Part shown: piece after piece, positions 1 through 8,342 of the stretch
Layout: each line of letters begins with the position of its first letter
How positions within the stretch are numbered: the first letter of the stretch is position 1
NCBI GenBank assembly: GCA_050486545.1
Contig: JBJHDM010000019.1
Span: forward strand, 1 to 50,730
Origin: DAOMNN01 sp050486545
GTDB taxonomy: Bacteria > Pseudomonadota > Gammaproteobacteria > Burkholderiales > Rhodocyclaceae
Length of the DNA stretch: 50,730 nt
Direction of reading: 5' to 3'
Program-made: the position numbers and the translations under genes
Notes under the pieces: generated by a model
Seen by the model: the letters and a program-made list of their open reading frames with translations, nothing else
What the model was told of the DNA's origin: nothing
The model's database searches: none

Positions 1-290
1 AACTCGCCGGCTACGATCACGTGCAGGCGACGGTGCTGCAACTGACGCGCTCGCCGGGCAAGAACATCGTCTATCTCGGCTCGCTCCTGCTCGTGCTGGG
101 CATCTTCGCGATGCTCTACATTCGCGAGCGCAGACTCTTCATCCTGATCAAGGACGACGGCGAGGCGCTCGTGGCAATGTCCTCGAACCGCAAGACGCTC
201 GACATCGACGAGAGCTTCGAACGGCACGTGGACGGTCTGCGAGAAGTCCTGGCATCCGAAACCGTCGATCGCCACACCGAGCCGGCCTGA
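1..290 (+). CDS. resB: ResB, cytochrome c biogenesis protein (C-terminal end only)
   Basis: The reading frame is open from the left edge (frame beginning at base 3) to the stop ending at 290, so only about 95 C-terminal residues are present. The tail carries the ResB-typical stretch LQLTRSPGKNIVYLGS, one hydrophobic membrane segment (LLLVLGIFAMLYI), then RERRLF and an AMSSNRKTLD motif near the end. ResB partners with CcsB/ResC in System II cytochrome c maturation, moving haem across the cytoplasmic membrane and helping attach it to apocytochromes. The next gene, 18 bases downstream, encodes that partner, which supports the call and an operon. Confidence 0.9.
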   Translation, partial: LAGYDHVQATVLQLTRSPGKNIVYLGSLLLVLGIFAMLYIRERRLFILIKDDGEALVAMSSNRKTLDIDESFERHVDGLREVLASETVDRHTEPA

Positions 291-308
291 ACCCGACGAG
301 GACCCACG

Positions 309-1451
309 ATGGAACTGACCCGGCAACGCACCGCTCCCTCCGCCCTCGGCGGCCGAGACCTGTTCGACTGGCTCTACCTCGTCGCGCTCCTCGCAGGCGC
401 GGCAGTCGCACTCCTGCGCTACGGCGACGCCATGGACGGCTACGATGCGGCGATCCTGATCGTCCATGTCCCGATCCTCGTCGCAATCGGCTGGCACTGG
501 AAGGACTTCCGCCCCTATCTGGCCACCGTGGCCGCGCTGTCGCTCGCCAGTCTCGGTCTCTACCAAGGGGACATCGGGCGCGCGGAGGAAGTCTTCGTGC
601 TCAAGTACCTGATCTCCAGCCAGACCGCGATCATGTGGATGAGCGCCCTGCTGTTCATGTCCACCGGGGCCTACTGGATCGGACTGCTGGCGCGTTCGGA
701 CTTTGCCGACCGCACCGGCAGCGTGCTGAACTGGATCGCGATCACGATGGGCACGACCGGGTTGCTGGTACGCTGGGCCGAGTCCTACATGCTCGGGCCG
801 GACATCGGCTACATCCCGATCAGCAACCTCTACGAAGTGTTCGTGCTGTTCTGCCTGATCACCGGCCTGCTCTACCTGTACTACGAGCAACGCTACGCGA
901 CGCGCCGGATGGGAGCCTTCGTGATGGTGATCGTCTCGGCGGCCGTGGCCTTCCTGCTCTGGTATTCCTTCACGCGCGAGGCGCACGAGATCCAGCCGCT
1001 GATCCCAGCACTGCAATCGTACTGGATGAAGGTCCATGTGCCGGCCAACTTCGTCGGCTACGGCGCATTCGCACTGGCTGCGATGATCGGCGTTGCAAGC
1101 CTGCTGAGCGGTCGCGGCATCCTCGCCGGCCGCCTGCCGCCCGCCCGCATCCTGGAGGACGTGATGTATCGCGCGATCGCGATCGGCTTCGCCTTCTTCA
1201 CGATCGCAACCATTCTCGGTGCCCTCTGGGCGGCCGAAGCCTGGGGAACCTACTGGCAGTGGGACCCGAAGGAAACCTGGGCGCTGATCGTCTGGCTAAA
1301 CTACGCCACCTGGCTGCACATGCGCCTGACCAAGGGGCTGCGCGGCCCCATTCTGGCCTGGTGGGCGATCATCGGCCTGGCCGTGACGACCTTCGCCTTT
1401 GTCGGCGTAAACATGTTCCTGACGGGGCTTCACTCCTACGGGGCGCTGTAG
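309..1451 (+). CDS. ccsB: CcsB/ResC, System II cytochrome c haem-handling membrane protein
   Basis: This is a 380-residue polytopic membrane protein with about eight hydrophobic segments. Near the C-terminus it has the tryptophan-rich WWD signature (WGTYWQWDPKETWALIVW), which binds haem on the periplasmic face. Flanking conserved histidines are visible in KVHVPANF before it and in LTGLHSYG after it, the expected axial ligands. Together with the preceding ResB it forms the System II cytochrome c synthetase. The start at 309 is preceded by GAGGA seven bases upstream. The 18-base gap from resB indicates co-transcription. Length is normal for the proteobacterial CcsB family. Confidence 0.94.
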   Translation: MELTRQRTAPSALGGRDLFDWLYLVALLAGAAVALLRYGDAMDGYDAAILIVHVPILVAIGWHWKDFRPYLATVAALSLASLGLYQGDIGRAEEVFVLKYLISSQTAIMWMSALLFMSTGAYWIGLLARSDFADRTGSVLNWIAITMGTTGLLVRWAESYMLGPDIGYIPISNLYEVFVLFCLITGLLYLYYEQRYATRRMGAFVMVIVSAAVAFLLWYSFTREAHEIQPLIPALQSYWMKVHVPANFVGYGAFALAAMIGVASLLSGRGILAGRLPPARILEDVMYRAIAIGFAFFTIATILGALWAAEAWGTYWQWDPKETWALIVWLNYATWLHMRLTKGLRGPILAWWAIIGLAVTTFAFVGVNMFLTGLHSYGAL

Positions 1452-1484
1452 CGCGCACCCACCGCCGGGCGCCCGGAGGCCGCG

Positions 1485-2288
1485 TCAGCCCAGGGTGGCG
1501 AGGCGCTCCAGTTCGTCGCGTGTAAACCCGGCGGCCAGACGCGCCTCCTCGTGAAACGGCGGATGTGGCCGGGGCGCGTCGAAGGCCTCGATGAGTTCGA
1601 GATAGGTTCTCTCCGGATCGAGCCCCCGCTCGGCGCACAGACATCGAAACCAGTAGTCTCCAAGCGCAACGTGCGAGATCTCGTCGCGGAGAATGCGTTC
1701 GAGCACCGCCACGCTCGCTTCGTCGCCGATGCCGCGAAGCTTGTCGATGATCGGAGGCGTCGCATCCAGTCCGCGGGCTTCGAGCACCCGGGGCACCAGC
1801 GCCATGCGGGCAAGTGGATCGGGTGCGGTCCGGCAGGCCATCGTCCACAAGCCGTCGTGCGCGGGAAAATCCCCGTAGTCGAAACCCAGCACCCGCAGGC
1901 GATCACGAACGAGCAGGAAGTGCTCGGCCTCCTCGGCGGCTACCCGCAGCCATCCGTCGTGGAACGCGGGCGGGAAGGATCGATACCGCAGCACACAGTC
2001 CAACGCGAGGTTGATCGCGTTGAACTCGATATGGGCGATCGCATGCAGCAGTGCGGCATGTCCCTGCGGCGTGTGCACGCGTCGCTGCGGCACCTGCTGG
2101 GGGTCAACCAGCGGCGGCCGCTCCGGGCGACCCGGCACCGGAATCGGGTGCGGATCGTCGCGGCCCGACACGTACGCGCAGGACCCCGCGAGCCATCCCG
2201 CGCGCAGCGCCTGGACGGCTTCGCACTTGCGGTCCGGGTCGGCCAGCGACAACGCCTCGGACGCGAGCTGGTGAACGGAACGGATCAT
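1485..2288 (-). CDS. DUF455 family ferritin-like protein
   Basis: A 267-residue soluble protein resembling the DUF455 family, which has a ferritin-like four-helix bundle. Candidate di-metal ligands are visible in helix motifs such as HAIAHIEFNAI, AAEEAEHF and LRDEISHVALGDYWF, giving repeated E-x-x-H pairs. No enzyme activity is established for the family as far as I know. It is convergent with ccsB (33-base gap) and divergent from moeA. The start at 2288 is the upstream ATG of the frame, with no strong ribosome binding site. The family assignment is firmer than any function; a metal-dependent oxidase role would be inference only. Confidence 0.82.
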   Translation of the reverse strand: MIRSVHQLASEALSLADPDRKCEAVQALRAGWLAGSCAYVSGRDDPHPIPVPGRPERPPLVDPQQVPQRRVHTPQGHAALLHAIAHIEFNAINLALDCVLRYRSFPPAFHDGWLRVAAEEAEHFLLVRDRLRVLGFDYGDFPAHDGLWTMACRTAPDPLARMALVPRVLEARGLDATPPIIDKLRGIGDEASVAVLERILRDEISHVALGDYWFRCLCAERGLDPERTYLELIEAFDAPRPHPPFHEEARLAAGFTRDELERLATLG

Positions 2289-2407
2289 GACAACAGTCTA
2301 GCGACCGTAGCGGACCCGGACCGTGACATTTGACCGAACCGGATCACAACTGTCCGCCGATCAAGGATAATGCCGGTTCGAAACCCGAAAGTCGCAACGG
2401 ACAAGCC

Positions 2408-3661
2408 ATGAAAGCCAGCTCCGAACCTCACTCCCGTACCCGCAAGTCGTCCCTCGGCGTCGATGAGACGCGCAGCGCCATCCTCGAACGCATCGCTCCG
2501 GTCACCGGCCGCGAGTCCGTTCCGGTGCGCGATGCGCTGGACCGCATTCTCGCTGCGAACGTCATCGCCCCCTGCGATGTTCCCGCGTACGACAACTCGG
2601 CCATGGATGGCTACGCACTGCGGTTCAACGATCTCTCGCCGGAGGGCGAGACCTCGCTCGATCTGGTCGGAACGGCCTTCGCCGGACGGCCGTTCTCGGG
2701 TATCGTCAGCGCCGGCCAGGCCGTGCGCATCATGACCGGGGCGCCGATTCCGCAAGGCGCCGACACCATCGTCGTCCAGGAAGTCGCGCACGCGGACGAT
2801 CGACGGGTCGTGATCCCGGGCGGCCAGCAGCGCGGTCAGAACCTGCGACGGGCCGGTGAGGACCTCGCGGCGGGCGGCGTCGCGATTCCGGCGGGAAAGC
2901 GCTGCGGCGCGGCCGAACTGGGCCTCATCGCCTCGCTGGGTATCGCCGAGGTCACGGTATTCCGGCGCCTGCGGGTGGCATTCTTCTCGACCGGCGACGA
3001 GATCGCTTCGATCGGCAGGCCGCTCGGACCGGGCGAGGTCTATGACAGCAATCGCTATACCTTGCACGGCGCCCTGACGCATCTCGGCTGCGAGTTGCTC
3101 GACATGGGCGTCGTACGTGACGATCCGCAGAGCCTGGAAGCCGCATTCCGGAGTGCGTCCGAGAACGCCGACGTGATCCTGACCAGCGGCGGCGTATCGG
3201 TTGGCGAGGCGGATTTCGTGCGCGAACTGGTCAATCGGCTCGGAGAGGTCGCCTTCTGGAAGATCGACATCAAGCCCGGCCGTCCGATGGCCTTCGGTCA
3301 CGTTGGCAACGCCTGGATGTTCGGCCTCCCCGGCAATCCGGTCGCGGTCATGGTGACGTTCTTCCAATTCGTGCAGCCGGCGCTGCTCAAGCTGGCCGGC
3401 GCGGCACCCCTGCCCGAGCCGGCATTGTTCGAAGCGATCTGCACCGATGCGATCGCCAAGCGCCCCGGAAGGCGCGAATTCCTGCGCGGTCGCATGTCAC
3501 GCAACCATGGCGCACTGCAGGTCGGCCTGACCGGTCCGCAGGGCTCCGGGGTACTGAAATCGATGTCCGACGCCGACTGCTTCATCGTGCTGCCCGAAGC
3601 GTGCGGCGACGTCGAACCGGGCGCCACCGTACTCGTCCAGCCCTTTCACGGGATGCTCTGA
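2408..3661 (+). CDS. moeA: MoeA, molybdopterin molybdenumtransferase
   Basis: A 417-residue protein with the MoeA layout: N-terminal domain with PAYDNSAMDGYALR, a mid domain with RIMTGAPIPQGADTIV, the MogA-like domain with FFSTGDEI, YDSNRYTLHG and LTSGGVSVGEADF, then GLPGNPVAVMVTF and a C-terminal beta domain. It inserts molybdate into adenylylated molybdopterin to make molybdenum cofactor. The frame can be extended to a TTG at 2330, but the ATG at 2408 fits the family length, so I chose it. Its partner MogA/MoaB is not nearby. rpiA follows after 21 bases, so the two may share a transcript. Confidence 0.95.
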   Translation: MKASSEPHSRTRKSSLGVDETRSAILERIAPVTGRESVPVRDALDRILAANVIAPCDVPAYDNSAMDGYALRFNDLSPEGETSLDLVGTAFAGRPFSGIVSAGQAVRIMTGAPIPQGADTIVVQEVAHADDRRVVIPGGQQRGQNLRRAGEDLAAGGVAIPAGKRCGAAELGLIASLGIAEVTVFRRLRVAFFSTGDEIASIGRPLGPGEVYDSNRYTLHGALTHLGCELLDMGVVRDDPQSLEAAFRSASENADVILTSGGVSVGEADFVRELVNRLGEVAFWKIDIKPGRPMAFGHVGNAWMFGLPGNPVAVMVTFFQFVQPALLKLAGAAPLPEPALFEAICTDAIAKRPGRREFLRGRMSRNHGALQVGLTGPQGSGVLKSMSDADCFIVLPEACGDVEPGATVLVQPFHGML

Positions 3662-3682
3662 ACCCACCAACGGAACTCCGAC

Positions 3683-4345
3683 ATGACCCAGGATGAACTG
3701 AAAAAGGCCGCCGCGCTGGCCGCTCTGCACTACATCGAACCCGGCAGCATCGTCGGGGTCGGAACCGGCTCGACGGTCAATCATTTCATCGACGGCCTGC
3801 CCGCCATCCGCGACCGGATCGTAGCCGCGGTGTCGAGTTCGGAGGCGAGCACGCAAAGGTTGCTGGCACACGGCATCGACGTCGTCGATCTCAACGACGT
3901 GACGGATCTACCGGTCTATGTCGACGGTGCCGACGAGATCGACGGGAGCTTCGCGATGATCAAGGGCGGCGGCGGCGCGCTGACCCGCGAGAAGATCGTC
4001 GCCGCCGTGGCCACCCGCTTCGTCTGCATCTGCGATGCGACCAAGCGGGTCGAGTTCCTCGGCGGGTTTCCGCTTCCGGTCGAGGTCATTCCCATGGCCC
4101 GCGCCTATGTCGAGCGTGAACTGGCCCGCCTGGGGGGGCGACCCGTCCTGCGCGAGGGCTTCGTGACCGACAACGGCAACGTCATTCTCGATGTGCACGG
4201 CCTGCGATTGTCGGCCCCCACGGAGATGGAAGCCGCGATCGACCGGATCGTCGGCGTGGTGACCAACGGCCTCTTCGCACGCCGAGGCGCCGACGTGCTC
4301 CTGCTCGCCACGCCGGACGGCGTCGAGCGCCACGTCGCGGCTTGA
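3683..4345 (+). CDS. rpiA: Ribose-5-phosphate isomerase A
   Basis: A 220-residue enzyme interconverting ribose 5-phosphate and ribulose 5-phosphate, the step that feeds ribulose 5-phosphate to phosphoribulokinase in the CBB cycle. Family motifs are complete: the phosphate loop GVGTGSTVNHFID near residue 30, YVDGADEID, and KGGGGALTREKI containing the catalytic region. Length matches the RpiA family. The ATG at 3683 has a weak upstream GGAA. It lies just after moeA and away from the CBB gene sets at 12-30 kb, so its expression may be constitutive rather than CbbR-controlled (inference). Confidence 0.96.
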   Translation: MTQDELKKAAALAALHYIEPGSIVGVGTGSTVNHFIDGLPAIRDRIVAAVSSSEASTQRLLAHGIDVVDLNDVTDLPVYVDGADEIDGSFAMIKGGGGALTREKIVAAVATRFVCICDATKRVEFLGGFPLPVEVIPMARAYVERELARLGGRPVLREGFVTDNGNVILDVHGLRLSAPTEMEAAIDRIVGVVTNGLFARRGADVLLLATPDGVERHVAA

Positions 4346-4415
4346 AACAGCCGGTGAAATATTACCGTCACACTCGGCTGCTAGTCTCACCGGACCCGTT
4401 CACCGAGTCGCATCC

Positions 4416-5117
4416 ATGACCAAGCATACTTTCACCCAATTCGACAACGAACTCGATGACCTTCGCCGCCGCGTGGTGATGATGGGAGAACTCGTATGCA
4501 GCCAGGTCGTACGCGCCATCGATGGCCTGACCGGCAACGACCTGAACCGGGTCGAGGAGGTCATCGACACCGAAAAACTCGTCAACCGCCGGGAGATCGA
4601 GCTCGACGAGCTGTGCATCCAGATGATCGCGCGCCATTCCCCGGCAGCGAGCGACCTGCGGTTGCTGATGACGATCATGCAGATGATCACGGACCTGGAG
4701 CGCGTCGGCGACGAAGCGAAGAAGATCGCGAAGGCCGCCCGTCCGATCATCGAATCGGAAGCGATCTTCGTCCCCAAGGTCGAATTGCGTCATGTCGCGA
4801 ACATGACGGTGGAGATGCTAAACGGTGCGCTTGACAGCTTCGTCCGTCACGACCCCACCACGGTGGCCGACATCCTGCGCAAGGACAAGGAGGTCGATTC
4901 CATCTTCAAGGGTATCGTCCGCCAACTCGCGACCTTCATGATGGAAGATCCGCGGTTGATCACCCGTTCGCTGGACGTGCTCTTCATCGCGAAGTCGATC
5001 GAGCGCATCGGCGATCACGCGACCAACATCGCCGAATACGTCGTCTACATGGTCAAGGGCCGCGACGTCCGCCACGAGGACGTCGACAAGGTGGAGCAGG
5101 CCGCGCGGCGGGAGTGA
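4416..5117 (+). CDS. phoU: PhoU, phosphate signalling regulator
   Basis: A 233-residue all-helical protein with two PhoU repeats. The repeated metal-binding signatures are visible as LERVGDEAKKIA in the first half and IERIGDHATNIAEYVVY in the second. PhoU represses the PhoR/PhoB phosphate-starvation response and restrains the Pst transporter at the inner membrane. No pstSCAB or phoBR genes lie beside it, so it is an orphan relative to the usual operon. The 70-base gap upstream has no Pho box that I recognise. It ends facing yggX, with a GC-rich hairpin between them. Confidence 0.95.
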   Translation: MTKHTFTQFDNELDDLRRRVVMMGELVCSQVVRAIDGLTGNDLNRVEEVIDTEKLVNRREIELDELCIQMIARHSPAASDLRLLMTIMQMITDLERVGDEAKKIAKAARPIIESEAIFVPKVELRHVANMTVEMLNGALDSFVRHDPTTVADILRKDKEVDSIFKGIVRQLATFMMEDPRLITRSLDVLFIAKSIERIGDHATNIAEYVVYMVKGRDVRHEDVDKVEQAARRE

Positions 5118-5118
5118 G

Positions 5119-5137
5119 CCGGCCCCCGCGAGGCCGG
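5119..5137. terminator. GC-rich hairpin between convergent phoU and yggX
   Basis: CCGGCC (5119-5124) pairs with GGCCGG (5132-5137) around a 7-base loop, in the 31-base gap between two convergent genes. There is no T-run on either side, so a terminator role is inferred from position only. Confidence 0.35.
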
Positions 5138-5148
5138 GATGTCCCCGC

Positions 5149-5421
5149 TCAGGCGCTCGGAGGCACGTAACCGCTGACGTTGTCCGCACCTTCTCCGAAG
5201 AAGTGCTTTTCCATCTGCTCGGTCAGGTACTTGCGGGCGCGCGCGTCCATCAGGTTGAGGCGATTTTCGTTGATCAGCATGGTCTGATACTTCACCCACT
5301 GCTGCCACGCCTCCTTGGAGACGTTCTCGAAGATCCGCTTGCCCAGTGCACCCGGGACGGGCGGCAGATCCAGACCCTCCGCTTCGCGACCGAGCTTGAC
5401 GCAGTTCACCATACGAGCCAT
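5149..5421 (-). CDS. yggX: YggX family Fe(2+)-trafficking / oxidative damage protection protein
   Basis: A 90-residue cytosolic protein matching YggX: N-terminal MARMVNCVKLGREAEGLD with the conserved cysteine, then LGKRIFENVSKEAWQQW, TMLINENRLNL and a C-terminal GYVPP. The family protects iron-sulfur clusters and is linked to iron trafficking. I chose the ATG at 5421 over the in-frame ATG at 5439 because family members begin there and AAGAGG precedes it. It sits four bases downstream of the diguanylate cyclase gene, in a minus-strand run argA-DGC-yggX. Confidence 0.93.
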   Translation of the reverse strand: MARMVNCVKLGREAEGLDLPPVPGALGKRIFENVSKEAWQQWVKYQTMLINENRLNLMDARARKYLTEQMEKHFFGEGADNVSGYVPPSA

Positions 5422-5425
5422 TTCT

Positions 5426-6916
5426 TCAATCCTCTTCACGATTCGGCCCGTGCGGGCCCGAGGGGCTCATTCTAGCCGATTCGTCCGGATCGGGTCCCGC
5501 GATCGACCAGCGATTGCGCCCCGTGCTCTTCGAGCGGTACATCGCCGCATCCGCCTCGGCGACGAGACGTTCGGCATCAGCCGCGTGATCCGGAAACAAG
5601 GCGATACCCAGGCTCGCGGTCAAGCGCGCCTCCTGCCGCTGGAACTCGAAACGAAGCTCGGCGACACCCTCCACGATCCGCCGCGCCAGCTCCTCGAGTC
5701 CTGCCGTCTCCGCATCCGGTACCAATACCGCGAACTCGTCGCCGCCGAGGCGGAAGAAGACCTCGTTGCGCCGGATGAGGCTGCCCACATGGCGGGTCAT
5801 GCACACCAGGACTTCATCGCCGGCCTGATGCCCGAACGCATCGTTGATCGGCTTGAATCCGTCGAGATCGAACGTGATCAATCCGACCCGGAAGTTGCGC
5901 CGCTGCGCGTCGGCCAGCAGGCGGTCCAGCTCCTCGTGAAAGCGTCGCCGGTTGTACAGATCCGTCAGGGGGTCGCGCTCGGCCATCTGCACGAGGCGAT
6001 CGGCAATCCGCCGCTGTTCGGTCACGTCCTCGTAGATCCAGACGCGCCCGATACCCCGGCCATCCCGCCCGCTCTCGACCACGGCAGAAGTGTCGGTAAC
6101 GATGCGTCCATCCTTGAAACGGATCTCGTGCCAGGTGCCGGCACCGTGATCGTCGACGGTGCGGCGGATGGCCTCGGCGTACTCTTCCGGATCTTCCAGC
6201 AAGGACTCCACGCGCAGCCAGAGTGCAGCGTCGCGCATCCCGATCAGATTGTCGTCCGGTGCGAATCCCCAGATGTCCAGCATCGCACGATTGAAATAAA
6301 GCACGCGATGATCCCTGTCCATGAAGAGGATTCCGAGGCGGATGGCATTGAGCAAGGCGACCAGACGCATGCGTTCGTCGTTGCTGCGGGCGAGGTAGTG
6401 CTCGCGCAACGCTTGGGTCCTGCGCAATTCCGCCACCGTCTCGAGCAACTGGTACTCGGTCTCCTTGCGTGCCTGAACGTCCTCTGCCGACATCCGCAAG
6501 CCGTGAGGTGCCCCATCGCGCTCGAGCCGCCGCCAGCGACACCCGATCCAGCGGACCGTCCCGTCGCTTCGGACCAGGCGCATCTCAAAGTCTTCCTCGC
6601 CACCGCCCTGCGCAACCTTCTGTGCCATGCTTCGGCAGTGCTTCAGATCGGACTCGTCGACCAACAGGGCCAGTGCATCCGGCGCCCCGATGCATTCCAC
6701 CGGCGAGCGTCCGGTCAACCGTTCGATCGACGGACTGATCCAGATCAACCGTCCCGCGAGATCGAACAAAGCCTCGACGCCATGCACGCCTTCCGCGATC
6801 GTTCGCAAGAGTTCCCGTTCGCACGCCGACTCCTCGGTCTGCGCACGCAGCGCAGCTGAACCCTGGCCGGCCCCGGTCGCGAGTGGATCGCGGGATGCGG
6901 GGCGCCGGGTGCTCAT
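5426..6916 (-). CDS. PAS-PAS-GGDEF diguanylate cyclase
   Basis: A 496-residue soluble protein: PAS domain 1 about residues 36-150, a helical linker, PAS domain 2 about 185-310 (LNAIRLGILFMDRDHRVLYFNRA), then a GGDEF domain from about 315 with the active-site motif intact at 391-395 (FFRLGGDEF). It should make cyclic di-GMP from two GTP. The usual RxxD product-inhibition site five residues before GGDEF reads RRNE, so feedback inhibition may be weak. No EAL domain or membrane segment is present. The ATG at 6916 overlaps the argA stop as ATGA, indicating translational coupling. The PAS ligand cannot be deduced. Confidence 0.9.
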   Translation of the reverse strand: MSTRRPASRDPLATGAGQGSAALRAQTEESACERELLRTIAEGVHGVEALFDLAGRLIWISPSIERLTGRSPVECIGAPDALALLVDESDLKHCRSMAQKVAQGGGEEDFEMRLVRSDGTVRWIGCRWRRLERDGAPHGLRMSAEDVQARKETEYQLLETVAELRRTQALREHYLARSNDERMRLVALLNAIRLGILFMDRDHRVLYFNRAMLDIWGFAPDDNLIGMRDAALWLRVESLLEDPEEYAEAIRRTVDDHGAGTWHEIRFKDGRIVTDTSAVVESGRDGRGIGRVWIYEDVTEQRRIADRLVQMAERDPLTDLYNRRRFHEELDRLLADAQRRNFRVGLITFDLDGFKPINDAFGHQAGDEVLVCMTRHVGSLIRRNEVFFRLGGDEFAVLVPDAETAGLEELARRIVEGVAELRFEFQRQEARLTASLGIALFPDHAADAERLVAEADAAMYRSKSTGRNRWSIAGPDPDESARMSPSGPHGPNREED

Positions 6917-8268
6917 AGCCGCTTGACGAACACCTTGGAGCGACGCTGGTAGTTGTAGAGTTCGCGCTTCTGCCGCGGCAGCGCGTCGGGGCCGATCTCC
7001 ACAAAGCCGCGCTCGCGGAACCAGTGCGCGGTCCGCGTCGTCAGCACGAACAGGCGTTCGAGCCGCTGCTTGCGCGCACGCTGCTCGATGCGCCGCAACA
7101 GCTGATCGCCCAGGCCGGCGCGGCGGAATTCCGGCGTCACGGCCAGACAGGCAAGCTCCGCCGCACGTTCGTCGCTGAACGGGTAGATCGCCGCACACCC
7201 CACCAGCACCCCATCGTGCTCGACGAGGATAAAACGCTCGATCTCCTGCTCGAGCAGCTCACGCCCCCGCCGCACGAGCGTACCGTCGAGTTCCATCGGC
7301 GAAATCAATGCGACCAGTGCGCCGACATCCTCGAACGTCGCGTCGCGGAAACGGAACAGCGGATCGCGCGAGATCACCGTACCCACACCCGCATGGGTGA
7401 AGAATTCGAGCAGCAACCCGCCGTCGGTGTCATGGTCGATCAGGTGTACCCGCGAAACCCCGCGCCGCAAGGCGCGCACCGCGCACGGCACATAGAGCTC
7501 CAGATCCTCGCTGACCCCCTCACCGGCCTCGAGCATGCGCTCGGCTTCGTCCGCCGTGACCGAATCGATCAACTGCCCCTCCCGATCGCGCAAACCCGGT
7601 GCATCGCACAGGTAGATGAGCTTTTCGGCCTGAAGCGCAACGGCCACCGCCTCGGCAACCTCCTCCATGCCGAGATTGAAGATCTCGCCGGTCGGTGAGA
7701 CGCCCAGCGGCGAGATCAGTACGACGTTGTGCTGATCCAGGTCGGCGGCGATCTCCTCGGCGATGATCTTGCGCACTGCACCGGTGTACTGATAGTCGAT
7801 GCCGTCGACGATCCCGACGGGCCGCGCGGTGATGAAGTTGCCGCCGGTCACCCGCATGTAGCTGCCGGCCATCGGCGTATTCGGCAAGCCCTGCGAGAGC
7901 AGCGCCTCGATCTCCAGGCGCGTGACGGCCATCGCCGCCTTCACGCACTCGAGCGCAGCGGCGTCGGTGACGCGCAGTCCGTGATGGTAGCGCTGCTCGA
8001 GCCCGCGCCGGGACATCTCCGCCTCGATCTGCGGGCGAGCGCCATGCACGAGCACCAACCGGATACCCAGCGCAGCCAGCAGGTTGCAGTCGTAGGCCAG
8101 GCTCTGCGCGCGCTCGCCAGCGGCCACTTCCCCGCCGAAGGCGATGACGAAGGTTCGGCCACGAAACGCATGCACGTAGGGAGCCGCGCCCCGCACCCAT
8201 GCCACGAACTGGGCAGTGGAGTCGGGTGCCGGCGCCAGAGAATCGGAAGGGGATAGTTCGCGGCTCAA
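6913..8268 (-). CDS. argA: N-acetylglutamate synthase (amino-acid acetyltransferase)
   Basis: A 451-residue two-domain ArgA: an N-terminal amino-acid-kinase-like domain (VIAFGGEVAAGERAQSLAYD, VLVHGARPQIE, VDGIDYQYTGAV) that normally binds arginine, and a C-terminal GNAT acetyltransferase domain (ELACLAVTPEFRRAGLGDQLL for acetyl-CoA, then LTTRTAHWFRERGF). It transfers acetyl from acetyl-CoA to glutamate, the first step of arginine synthesis. The frame appears to start at a TTG (8268), preceded by GGTGAACGA. No in-frame ATG gives the expected N-terminus, so I kept the TTG. Its stop overlaps the start of the diguanylate cyclase gene. Confidence 0.93.
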   Translation of the reverse strand: MSRELSPSDSLAPAPDSTAQFVAWVRGAAPYVHAFRGRTFVIAFGGEVAAGERAQSLAYDCNLLAALGIRLVLVHGARPQIEAEMSRRGLEQRYHHGLRVTDAAALECVKAAMAVTRLEIEALLSQGLPNTPMAGSYMRVTGGNFITARPVGIVDGIDYQYTGAVRKIIAEEIAADLDQHNVVLISPLGVSPTGEIFNLGMEEVAEAVAVALQAEKLIYLCDAPGLRDREGQLIDSVTADEAERMLEAGEGVSEDLELYVPCAVRALRRGVSRVHLIDHDTDGGLLLEFFTHAGVGTVISRDPLFRFRDATFEDVGALVALISPMELDGTLVRRGRELLEQEIERFILVEHDGVLVGCAAIYPFSDERAAELACLAVTPEFRRAGLGDQLLRRIEQRARKQRLERLFVLTTRTAHWFRERGFVEIGPDALPRQKRELYNYQRRSKVFVKRL

Positions 8269-8342
8269 TCGTTCACCATCGGTCAGGTCGGTTCTTGCAA
8301 AACATTACACCCAACGACGCATGGAGGCACGCACCGAAGCGA

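Noticed and set aside
5315..6859. 514-codon plus-strand frame opposite the PAS-GGDEF gene
   Set aside because: Mirror of a well-supported minus-strand gene; composition is typical of a shadow frame.
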